DNA of 64,000 bases. Source: Usnea hakonensis (Eukaryota > Ascomycota > Lecanoromycetes > Lecanorales > Parmeliaceae). Below the pieces are notes generated by a model, which saw only the letters and a program-made list of their open reading frames with translations, was not told the DNA's origin and searched no databases. Shown here piece by piece: positions 1 through 9,960 of this stretch (its first letter is position 1; each line of letters begins with the position of its first letter). Where the stretch lies: contig BLJB01000004.1 of NCBI GenBank assembly GCA_013423325.1, forward strand, positions 1-64,000. The letters are read 5' to 3'. The position numbers and the translations under genes are program-made.

Positions 1-2030
1 GCCTAAACCGTCGGCTATCGCATAGATCAACCTAACTAGACTCAGATCCACACCGTGACACTTCCTCTACTTAGAGATTTTCTTCGTCGATTATTACTCG
101 CTTCCTCTAGGTAGTCTTCCTATTCGGATTTAACTCTAGATAAATTATATCTACTATTAACGTTCTTACTTTTAGTACTATCTATATTAATTAGATAATA
201 GTAATCTTAATTTTAGTATTCTATATCTAGTTAGTTATTAACTATAACTTCTACGTCCCTATTCCTTTCGGCTTTAGTTCCGAAAGTATAGATCTTCCTT
301 TTTATATTGATTTCTTAATAGATAGAGCGAGTAGTCGAGCTCGAAAAGAGAGGTTATTTTAGATAGTATCTTAACTAAGAAGAGTATCCTATCTTATTAA
401 TCTATTTTCTATATTAAGCGGTCCTTCTATCTATCCCTAAGATAGTTCTTAGAATAGTAATTTAGACTACGATAGTAGTATATTCTTTTATCGTTATACT
501 CTAACGAAGATCTCTTTATTATCTTTAGAATCTATCTCTAATCTCGTTCTTTTCGTTACTTTAAATACTTTATCTTCTAATAACTAGTTATCTTCTTAAT
601 TTTCCTTATAATATTTATAGGCTTAAGATAATTTAATATATGTATCTTTATTACTAAATTCCTATTTATTAAATTACTAATTATCTTCTTTAGTCTCTTA
701 TTTCTTAATATTATCTTCTACCTCTACCTAGTATATAGTAATTATTGTATTTCCTTACGTTAATAGGGTTAGTTTTATATCCGTATTTTTCTTACTAGAA
801 TTCTATAATTACTATAACTAGTTCCCGGCTTAACTTCTAAGTCTAGCTTAGACTTTTTCCCTAATCTTTTACTTCTCTTCTACTAATACTAATAGATTTA
901 TATAGAACCTTGCCGTATATTCTTCCTCTCTATAATTATAGTATTTATATCTTTGCGGTTAGAATGGAGCTATATTTAGTCTTAATAGTCTAAATATATT
1001 ATTGGAACTAGATATATTAGTATTAGTATTATTCCTCTAATTCTAGTTTTAATTCTACTAGTATCCTTACTAGTATCCTTAAGTCTGTTATAAGGTAGTA
1101 TTACTTCGTGGAACTAAAGGCCTACTGTTATTCTAAGCTATAGAGATTTGGAGTCCTTTTAATACTTTTATTATCTTAGTTATTATTTCTATAAAGATTC
1201 GATCCTTTAGATTTATTTCCGTAAATATATTATTACTAGTCTTCTAAAGTTTCTTAGACTTCTCTTTATCTTCTTCCTTTGTTGATCTAGTTATACTTTA
1301 GATTATTTATAGAACTTCTTTAAATAACTTCTTCCCTTCTTCTATAATTCCTATAGTTACTCTTCTTACTATTTTATTATCTAGCCCTATAATTATCCTT
1401 TTAGATAATTAGTAATAGAGCTCTTTCGGAATATATATATAGATATATCTTACTTCCTCGAAATATTCTTTTAGAGATTACCCGTCTTATTTAAGATTAT
1501 AGAACTTTATTAATATATCTAGTAGTAGATCTTCTATTATATTAGAAATCGTAGATAGAACTTTATTTTAAATTACTACTAATCTTCTAGTAACTCGTTA
1601 TTAATATTCTATACCTACTCGTTAATAGCGAGGCTAGTATAGCTTTAAAGAAATAATACTTTAGTAGTATCGACTTTTAGTTTTTCTATTATATACTAGT
1701 TTACTACTAGGATAAATAAATATTCGATCTATCTAATAAACCTAGTAGGATTCTCCTTCTTCGGGTTCTCCCTAGTAAATATCTAAATCTTAAATAATCC
1801 TACCGCTATAATATAGTTTCTAGAAAATAATCCTAGCTCTTCTAACTTATATTTCTTACTATTAAGTAATACTTCTAAAGAATAAAGTAAATAAGGTAAT
1901 TTTAGAGATAGTAGCTAAGCTTTATTAGATACCTCTTCCGATACTTTAGGGTACTAGAAAAGTATCTAAAATCTAACGAATTCTAATATATCGTTATATC
2001 TAATAGATCTATTTAGTTCTCTATCATACT
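1..2030. repeat. RIP-degraded AT-rich tract, probably an old transposon
   Basis: From about base 65 to 2030 the sequence is strongly AT-rich and almost free of CA and TG dinucleotides on either strand, while TA is very common and CG is still present. No reading frame of useful length survives. Loss of CpA/TpG with gain of TpA is what repeat-induced point mutation leaves in ascomycete repeats. I cannot tell which element it was. The first 60 bases and everything after about 2030 have normal dinucleotide use, so both edges seem to lie inside the window. Confidence 0.8.
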
Positions 2031-2626
2031 CTCGTATTATCTTGTAGCGGTCTAGCGAATCGTCTGACGGAGAGGATAATGAATCCGAGGGCATTACTCT
2101 CCCAGAAATTCGTTGCTTGATTTCCGTACTGTTGCTTCACTTCTGCACTGTGCCAGGGTGTGAGAGGTGAATAATCCCAGTTCAGCCCCCAAAATATAAG
2201 CCACCCAGGAAATAAGCAAGATAATTCCAGCAATTTAGAAGCACACTAAAGAAGTATTCAGAACCGTGTTATCAATTCCATTGCATTGCATTACTACTAT
2301 GTAAGAATCAGGTAGAAGTCTACTACATAATTGCCTCGGCATAAACCGGAAGTTCGGAAGGAACTTCTTCCGAATGCGGAAAGAACTTCCGCATGTAGAT
2401 ATAGCCATTCCAGGCCTACACCGCTCTCGGCAAACCCGCGAGGGTTGCTTTCCATTACTTGTACTACTTTGTTTCATGACAAAGTGCTTCTCACCCATAT
2501 AAGGCAAAGAGCATTCGATCCTACTCTCCTGACCCTTATCACAAATTGACATCAGCTCAACACAATTTGCTGGACTACTGATGTAATAGTAGCTCCCACC
2601 ACACTCTCAAGTTATCAATTATCGCC
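2031..2626. promoter_or_regulatory. Region upstream of IWS1
   Basis: Single-copy DNA between the RIP tract and the IWS1 start. It holds a run of GAA/TTC blocks at about 2347-2397 (described separately). I see no convincing gene; the short frames here have no recognisable content. Confidence 0.5.
2347..2397. promoter_or_regulatory. Nested inverted repeats of GGAAG/CTTCC (heat-shock-element-like)
   Basis: Two imperfect hairpins lie side by side. One has CGGAAG...CTTCCG arms. The next has 8-base arms ATGCGGAA/TTCCGCAT around a 5-base centre. The spacing of GAA and TTC blocks resembles the nGAAn/nTTCn arrays bound by heat shock factor. The site is about 230-280 bp upstream of the IWS1 ATG. Function is inferred; a small inverted-repeat remnant is the alternative. 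Confidence 0.4.
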
Positions 2627-4112
2627 ATGTCTTCCCCTTCACTCTCAGATCATTCACTCCCTCCGTCACCCGAGCCTGGGGTAGATCGTGATGCAGAAGA
2701 TCCAGATCAACCTCTGGAAGACCTCCAAAATCCTCCTGCAACATCTATGGATAATCCTAGAGCAGATATTGAGGATGTCTCGGATAACGAATCAATCCTC
2801 TCTGATGTGGACGAAGCTCAGTTCGAAGACTTCGACCCCAATCAGATCGCCATCGAAGAGCGTCCCGCGATAGCTGTAGATGAAGACAATGTTAAGCTCA
2901 TAGGACGTCATAAGCGTAAACGAGACGGGGAGGTGGATGGAGAGGGAGGCAAGAAGAAGAAAAAAGAGGGAAAGAGAGAAAAGCCCAAGAAAATTAGGAA
3001 GAAGCAGGACAGTGACGATGATTTCAGTGGTGGACAGGAGATAGAGGGAAAGAGGGTTCGCAAGAAGAAAGCATTCACAGAGAGTGGGGAGAAAGCGCGA
3101 AAGGAGAAGCCAAAGGTCAGGAGAGCGACACCTGAAAATGAGGAGGCATTGGATCCCGAAGAACGTGAGTCCATAGTCCTCCCGCTGTTGCACATATTGA
3201 ATGGAAGCTGATAGAATCGTCTCAACAGGACGTCGACGTGCCCTGGACAGAGCTATGGATGCGGCCCTGAAGAACCCAACAAAGCGACGTCGTAGAGCAG
3301 GCGAGATTGTACATCTTATCCATCTTTTACTAGCCTGTAAGCTCTACTGACAACTCGTCCAGGATCTCAATAGTATGGCCGACGAAGAAATTGCCAATCT
3401 GCGCAATCGCATGGCCGAAGCCGCCGAGCTCGATGTCACGGCCCGTAATTCGATACCCCCAAAACCAGCGATGCACAAGCTCCGTCTACTCCCGGAAGTC
3501 ACCGCACTTCTCAATCGCAACAGTCGTGAGGTGGAAAATGCCATTGTCGACCCGGAAAACAACCTTCTCGAATCCGTCCGCTTCTTCCTCGAACCTCTAT
3601 CTGACGGTTCTTTACCGGCCTACAACATCCAGCGCGAGCTCTTCGCCAGCTTAGCAAGACTACCGATCGACAAAGAAAGCCTGATATCCAGCGGTATTGG
3701 CAAGGTCGTCCTCTTTTACACCAAATCTAAAAAGCCCGAGCTCTCCATCAAACGCGCCGCAGAGCGTCTCTTGGGAGAATGGACCCGTCCCATTCTCAAG
3801 CGAAGTGACGATTACCGCAAGCGTGAATACGCGTCCAAAGATTATGATCCTACTGCCCCGCGCCAAAGGCAATCCCAGCTCTCATCGGCAGCTGAGACGG
3901 CGAGCCAGGCTCGGGAGAAGGCTTTGGCGCCGCCTAAACTGAGTAATAGGGCTAGAGTGGAAGTCGATAGGAAAACTTACACTATTGTGCCGAGAAGCGG
4001 CCAGGTAGTTGGGGGCATGTTTGCGAGACCGTTGGGAGCGAGTGGTGACGATGCGTTTAGAAGGATGAAGGCGCGACAGGCTGCAGCGGCTGGGAAAGGG
4101 CCTAGGCGGTAG
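2627..4112 (+). CDS. iws1: Transcription elongation factor IWS1/Spn1
   Basis: Predicted exons 2627-3164, 3229-3308 and 3363-4112 join in frame to give 455 aa. The N-terminal half (about 1-180) is acidic and then lysine-rich, as in other IWS1 proteins. The conserved part starts at the junction reading GEIDLNSMADEEI and runs to about residue 350. It contains the helical TFIIS N-terminal-type (LEDGF/IWS1) domain, with RFFLEPLSDGSLPAYNIQ and ERLLGEWTRPI as clear signatures. IWS1 binds Spt6 and travels with RNA polymerase II in the nucleus, coupling elongation to chromatin. The junction at intron 2 restores the family sequence, which supports the splice model. It converges on the CTL gene. Confidence 0.93.
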
Positions 4113-4526
4113 AGTGGCTTTCAGTAAAGGAAGGGCATGTCACTTGATATGGGTTTCCAGCGAGGCGGCTGAAGACGGTAGTACAATCACTTGTTTACTG
4201 TCTCCTCTATGCCAAATGGCTTTGATTGAGACGCATAGCCTGCGTCTGCATCCCACAATAGAACTTTAGCGATTTCCTCACAACTTTGAAATGACATATA
4301 GCTATGCTTACGCCTTACGGGAAGAGCAGAATCGACACAGCATAAGTCTTGTCAAGATAGGCGGGTATTGTGGATAAGGATAGATATAATTCATCGTCTC
4401 GATCGTAGAAGCTCAGCCTATAGATTAACCACCAAATCCAAAATACGTCAATCCATGGCAAAAGGCATTCACTCAAAAGCAGATCCTGTCCGTACGCTTG
4501 CATTCAAAGAGCTGTATCCCCATTCG
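4113..4526. other. Convergent 3' intergenic region, IWS1/CTL
   Basis: About 410 bp between two convergent genes. I see no further coding potential or notable repeat. Confidence 0.5.
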
Positions 4527-6891
4527 CTATCTCCTTCCCAGGAAGCCTTCGGCCTCTTCATCCGCCTCGGGCAGATCATCTCCGAACAACCATTCCGCTT
4601 CTCTGCAGTACCTGACCTCTCCTTGCCCTCTACCCACCTCGCTTCCCCAACAAACAACCACTGCATCCACCACACCTGCCACCACTCCGTCCATAGCGCC
4701 GAGGACTCCCCAACCTATCGCTGCTGCTATCAGTCCTATCACGTAGGCATAGAGACTGCCTTTGACGGTAGAGCCAGGTGCACCTTCAGCATTAGTCAGA
4801 GTGAGAGAGCGTGCTGTGCTGACCCAGCCTCCAAAGCCGAGGGCGATGGATGTAATGAGACGTGTTGCACGTAGGAGGAGGAGCGACAGAGTGTACGAAT
4901 GTAGCGGCGACCGGGGTATAGAGTTGTGAGCACGGAAATTGGCGGATTGCGGAGCGCTGGGAGCGAGGAAAGACAACCGGGCGAGAGCTCGTGAGGAAGT
5001 GGTAAGCGACTGCGAGTGAATAGCACTGTAGGTCAGTGTTAACGGATTGGTGAGGGTAGCAATTGAAGAGGGGATAACGGTGTAGGAACATATTCCTACG
5101 AGAGCGAGGACGCGGCGTGGAAGGATTAAGAACGGGAGGCGGATGGCGAGCGCGAGCAGGGTGGAGAGGCAAATAGTGCCAAAGAGGGTTGTTGTAGCAT
5201 GAGAGAATGCTGCGTTAATGACCTCTCGGGACGTGGGTGCTGGAATGGTAAGGCGATGGAAATACCATTGGGATACTGTCGCTGCAGTGGTGGCACGCTG
5301 GATACCGGAGAGAACACCAAGAGTCCAGAGATAAAGGAGCACGAAGAACGCGCCGAGCCACCAGGTGCTGACATCGATTATGAAGAAAGCCCTTGCGTTG
5401 GAGAGATGACCCCCAAGAAAGACGCGCGTGAACATTGCCATCCATACCCAAGACCACACTATGACGCCAAGGAGGGTCGCGAAGCCGATGACTAGCAGTC
5501 CAGGGTTGGCAGAAAGAATCCTGCAGCAGAATTCGAGGATGCTGATTGCTTTGCCCATTGAATGACGACCTTTATAGACTGAGAATGCCCATACCAGGGC
5601 TAGAACTCCCGGGATGAAGGCGAACCAGCGCATCGCCTTGTCCTGGATGCTAGCCCCGTGGTATTGCCCTCTGTAGCTGGCGATGAGCGGGTACAGGAAG
5701 AAGGAGAAGAGGATCACAGGGACAGCCACAAGAATCATGTATACTAGTGGTCGAACATAGGAGCGTAGGACTGCCAGCCAGAGTAAGGAAACGATCACCG
5801 CCACTAAAGTATCAATCGCCAACAGGTGGTAGGATGCGTGCAGTGTCGTGTAGACAGTATCGCCCAGCGGATGCTTGAGAGATGGCGCTGCAGTGTGCAG
5901 GTAGACAAGCACAAAGCTTGCGAACAAGGCTGCCAGAGAGATGAGGTACAACGAACCCCAGAAAGCGTCATGCCGCGGGGGCTCCTCTACAGGGTAAGAT
6001 ACAGTTGGTGGGGTTGACGATGAGTCTGACTCTGCTGGAGGAGGTCTACCGTGGGTATCGTCAGGGCTCGTATCCTGCTGCAAGAATGGTGATATCGGAT
6101 TGAATGGTGTTGTTGGTGTTTTCCGAAATTGTTGCACTGACGGGGGGTCATCGTCCGGCGGGATCTCAATAGCTAGGTCATCTGGAGGTTCGTCCCTGTC
6201 TAAGCCATCCGTACTGCTTCGCGTGGTACTCTCAAGGCCAATGTCCACCATTCTGCTGTTATTATCGCTACTGTCCTCACCCACTAACACCGTTCGAGCC
6301 CCTCGACCACGGCCTTGCACCTTATCGCCCGTCCACGAGCTCTTAATACCTCCACCCCTGCTATGCCCTCGATCGTCCGTAGCTCTACCATCTCCGCTTT
6401 CCTCCAGTTCTGAACCTCTGCTTCCGTCATCGTCGCCCTCCGAAGACTCTCCCAGACGACTTCCACCAAATTGTCGTCTCGATTTTTGTAGAGCGTAGAA
6501 ATCAGCGACTTCTCTTTCGTGTTCTTCTTCGTCGTCTTCCTCTCGGAACTGATCTGTAGCGCTATAGAAGAGCGGGGCGTTAGGTGCAGCTGCACGTGAA
6601 GCGAAGGGAAATTGCGAGAATTGAGAAGCGCTGGCTTGGTATGGGTTGCCTAAAGTTGGCCGTTGAAGGTAAGATCTTGAAGAGGGAAACCTGGACGAGC
6701 CCTGCTCTGGACGCCGTTGCCTTTGTAATGGGTTCCTGGGTGGTTCTTCTGGCGGGCCCAGACCGACTCTAGACTGTGACTGAGCGAGAAATCGACTGGC
6801 ATCTGTATCGTCTCGTCAGTCAGACAGGTCTTTGAGAGCTTGGAAGACTAAATCAAGGACGAGCGTAGGCATCCTCACATTCGGAAAACAT
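4527..6891 (-). CDS. Choline transporter-like protein (CTL/PNS1 family)
   Basis: Two exons are predicted: a 13-nt first exon at 6879-6891 and the rest at 4527-6802, giving 762 aa. The tiny exon supplies MFSEY, and splicing continues with ASRFLAQSQSR, restoring the N-terminus seen in fungal CTL proteins; without it the long frame has no upstream ATG in register. Residues about 15-270 are polar and low in complexity. From about residue 285 there are roughly ten hydrophobic segments with the CTL (PF04515) pattern, ending in a short cytosolic tail. The family is linked to choline or lipid-precursor transport at cell membranes, but the substrate of PNS1-type fungal members is not settled. Divergent from the Rab gene. 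Confidence 0.88.
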
Positions 6892-7519
6892 GCTGAAGCA
6901 GGTATCTGATTTTCAGGGGTTCTCTTGGATGCCTCCGAGGAGGGCAGTCTTTAGTATGAACTCTCCACCGCGATAAGGTATCTGGAAAATGACGTCGGCC
7001 GGGTGGTGGTGGGATTGGGAGCAGCAAAGGCTCACGGATTCTTAAAGGATAGTTGCGTATGTCTCATGCTCCGCTTGTCAGACTATCAGTCTTGTCTTAA
7101 AGGTAAGGTAATAGGAATATCAGGTGTAAATCATTGAAGGAAAGTTAAGTAGGTACGTACCTTAGTGTTTAGACTCGGCTTAGTCGTGTGCTTCAGAGTC
7201 ATTCGCAGGTCTGCTTTGGGCTGGGCCGTGGATGTTGCATAAATTATGATTTTATACCTCCGTACTTTATGCACGCCAAGACATAAAAAAGCGTCATTCC
7301 CATTCACAAGTGTTAAACATTGGAATCATAACAGCACTGAAAGGAAGGATCCTAAATCAGCTCTGCTATCAAAGTTTTAGGTCCTTATTCTCGACACTGG
7401 CGTTGAAAATGGCATATCACTTTCCCCAACGACAATCCATCAATTTCATCTCCTGACGCAGTCGACAAGCCTACTCATATCGTCTGCGTTTCGTCTTCTC
7501 CGATAAAACGGGTAGAACA
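6892..7519. promoter_or_regulatory. Divergent promoter region CTL/Rab4
   Basis: About 630 bp between two divergent starts. It contains one GGTAAGGTA box (about 7101-7110) and a TAGGTACGTACCTTA palindrome-like block (about 7150-7165), both members of a motif seen in many other intergenic regions here, plus a pyrimidine-rich stretch just before the Rab ATG. Confidence 0.5.
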
Positions 7520-8317
7520 ATGTCGCAACCATGGGATTATATTGCCAAGCTAGTTTGTATTGGAGATTCTGGGACGGGAAAATCCAGCCTCACAGTCAGA
7601 CTGTGCGAGGGGCGTTTCTCGCCTCACCATGATGTGACAATAGGTGTCGAGTTTGGGTCTCGCATTGTCGCTGTGGGGCCACCCGCCTCCAATCCTACTA
7701 CTCAGAGCTCTCTACATCCTGCGCAAGCTTCCGGCGAAGAAAAGCAGAAACGCATGAAGCTCTCTCTTTGGGATACTGCAGGGCAAGAAACCTACAAATC
7801 GATAACCAGGTCCTACTTCCGTGGTGCGTCTGGAGCCTTGCTAGTTTATGACATAACCCGGCGATCGACCTTTGAGCACGCGACGGCTTGGTTACATGAC
7901 CTCAGACAGATTGCAGAGGAGGGCATTGTCGTTATACTTGTGGGTAACAAAAGCGATTTGGCTTCGTCAAACAGCGTCACGTCAGGAAAGATGAATGGCG
8001 AGGCGCAAGGACTGGGAACTAAAAACCAAAGGGCAGTGACAATCGACGAAGCAGAAGACTGGTGCAAAAAGAATGGGGTTATGACGTACGTAGAAACTTC
8101 TGCGAGAAGTGGGCAAAATGTTGAGAAAGCTTTCTTGGAAGTAGCAGAACGAATATACGAGAACGTGGAGCGGGGAAGGTATGATTTGAATGATCGGAGG
8201 AGCGGCGTTCGGGGACCTGGTGCCGCAGGGAAGGGTAGTGGCGGGACGGTGAGGGTAGCGATGAACGATAACGGCAGGGGGAAAGGCAGTAGAGGATGGG
8301 GCGGAGGATGTTGCTGA
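7520..8317 (+). CDS. Rab4-type small GTPase (Ypt4-like)
   Basis: Intronless frame of 265 aa. G boxes are all visible: P-loop GDSGTGKS at about 15-22, switch I threonine in VTIGVEF, WDTAGQE about 88-94, NKSD, and ETSA. It ends in Gly-Gly-Gly-Cys-Cys, a double-cysteine site for geranylgeranylation, so the protein should sit on endosomal or Golgi membranes. The start WDYIAKLVCIGDSGTGKS and the overall pattern fit Rab4/Rab2/Rab14-like fungal GTPases. Two departures from a ~210-aa Rab are an insertion of about 25 polar residues between switch I and WDTAGQE, and a second insertion after NKSD. Family assignment is firm; the exact Rab subclass is less so. Confidence 0.9.
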   Translation: MSQPWDYIAKLVCIGDSGTGKSSLTVRLCEGRFSPHHDVTIGVEFGSRIVAVGPPASNPTTQSSLHPAQASGEEKQKRMKLSLWDTAGQETYKSITRSYFRGASGALLVYDITRRSTFEHATAWLHDLRQIAEEGIVVILVGNKSDLASSNSVTSGKMNGEAQGLGTKNQRAVTIDEAEDWCKKNGVMTYVETSARSGQNVEKAFLEVAERIYENVERGRYDLNDRRSGVRGPGAAGKGSGGTVRVAMNDNGRGKGSRGWGGGCC

Positions 8318-8801
8318 CGGGAGACGATATTGAAGAAATCTGTACAGTATCGAAGGGTAGCGCGATAGAGCATCGCGAAAGGCGTTGGGAAGGAACAAGA
8401 ATAGACACCCAAAGGATATGTGCGTCCTCTCGAAATGAATCAGACAATATGCTTAGTCTCGACCGAGATCAGAATACTGCCGTTCACTGTAGAGGAAAGG
8501 TAGAGAACGACTTGCGAGCTGATCGTTACTTTAATGACCTGAAGACAGCCCCTTAGTCTATCTGATTTCTAGTCACCTGTATATTTTTATTCTCCTTATG
8601 TGTCCTATGCGTCTGTACAAGAGCCCAAACACGAATAGTATGCCACGCCGATTTCCCAAGTCTCACCATCAACTGCTCCTCGAAGTCTTTCACATTTTTA
8701 ATCTCATGGTGGAGCACATAACGAATGCTAAAGCTCGAAGATTGATGGGAAAGCTGTCAAAGCATTGAAATAGAATACAGGAACAACTGTTATGCTACTA
8801 A
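8318..8801. other. Convergent 3' intergenic region, Rab/COX5
   Basis: About 480 bp between convergent genes; no gene or repeat recognised. Confidence 0.5.
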
Positions 8802-9635
8802 TTATTCATCGTCGTCTGTTGGAATGCCTCCTTTTCTTGGCTTGCTCTGAACCATTCCTCTGCCTACGTAGCCCTCAGACGATACACCTGTGATGGGTTC
8901 GGTTTTTTGGTTCTGCCGAGATGATATTTTTTAGTACAACAAAGGTCGAGATAAGTAAATTTATGACTGGGTCATGCTCATGAGCGTTACGTACTTTTAA
9001 ATATTCATTCGTCATCTCTTGATATTGGGCGTTCATAGTCTTTGGTGCAGGGCGTGCCATTGATCGTATAGCACAGAAAATTATGAAGGAAATGCCAACG
9101 CCGAGCATCGTCATCCGGAAGATATACCAATTCTCGCCGGGTGGAGGGAGGGCGCGCGGACCATGAGGGCCAAAAGCTATCCAGTATGCTGTATAGGAGA
9201 ATATGTTCAGCGTTGTGATATGATGAGACGCACACGATAGCTGGGGTGAAATCCAATCTCGCCCTCGATTCATGTGACGTAAACAGAATCAAACAGAGCG
9301 TCCAGATTCGAATGTCACGAAAAAAAGCTAGAACACGCTCACATACCAGCTTTCCTTTCTTGCAGGGTCAACTGATGCCAGTCATTCTTCATCCTATCTC
9401 TTAATGCCATCCATAGATCAGCCTGCTCCTGAGGGGGCATGACTTCCCATCGCTTTTCAATCTGGGAAAGAGTCGGATTAGATATAGCGTGGGTAGCGAC
9501 TGAGCGCGTCTGTTTGTTTTTTGTATCGCATGCACATAATGGGAGGCTGATTCGGGGTTGTCGGAGAGCTGTGCGGATTGATGGACGATGAATTGAGGAT
9601 GAGCTGGGAGCAGCTCGAGGGAAGGAACGCAGCAT
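8802..9635 (-). CDS. cox5: Cytochrome c oxidase subunit 5 (COX IV family), mitochondrial
   Basis: Exons 9347-9635, 8995-9188 and 8802-8912 give 197 aa. Residues 1-~50 form a basic, serine/arginine-rich mitochondrial presequence ending near RSVATHAISNPTL. Next come the conserved EKRWEVMPPQEQADLW and AYWIAFGPHGPRALPPPGE blocks. One transmembrane helix follows (about MLGVGISFIIFCAIR), then the intermembrane tail ending GGIPTDDDE. Both introns close precisely on family sequence (KA-A-YWIAFG and EYLK-NQKTEP). This nuclear-encoded subunit is part of complex IV in the inner membrane. It is head to head with ATP2, with only 325 bp between the two ATGs. Confidence 0.95.
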
Positions 9636-9960
9636 TGTCCGGGTCGGTCGAGTGGTTGGCGAGACGGAATAACGAGTGAAAGCGTTGTAGAGCTTGATGA
9701 TAGAGCTCCTCGTAAGAGTGACAGCTCAATTGATCATGATCCGCATGCGTGAATGGTAACTGTAACGCCGTCACTTGCAGGACCTCGCAAGATGTCGTCC
9801 ACAAAATTGGGTTCGTCAAGTAGCGTAAAAAAGTTAGCTGATGCCGCTAGTGGGAAGCGGAATTTGGAGCTAAATGTGATCTTCTCCTCTGTCAATCAAG
9901 CTCTTCTTCCATTCTTCATCTATTCAGTCCGACTCCCACTCTTCTTCCACATCAATCACA
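9636..9960. promoter_or_regulatory. Shared divergent promoter COX5/ATP2
   Basis: All regulatory DNA upstream of both genes must fit in these 325 bp plus their UTRs. CT-rich tracts precede the ATP2 ATG. I do not recognise a specific factor site with confidence. Confidence 0.55.
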
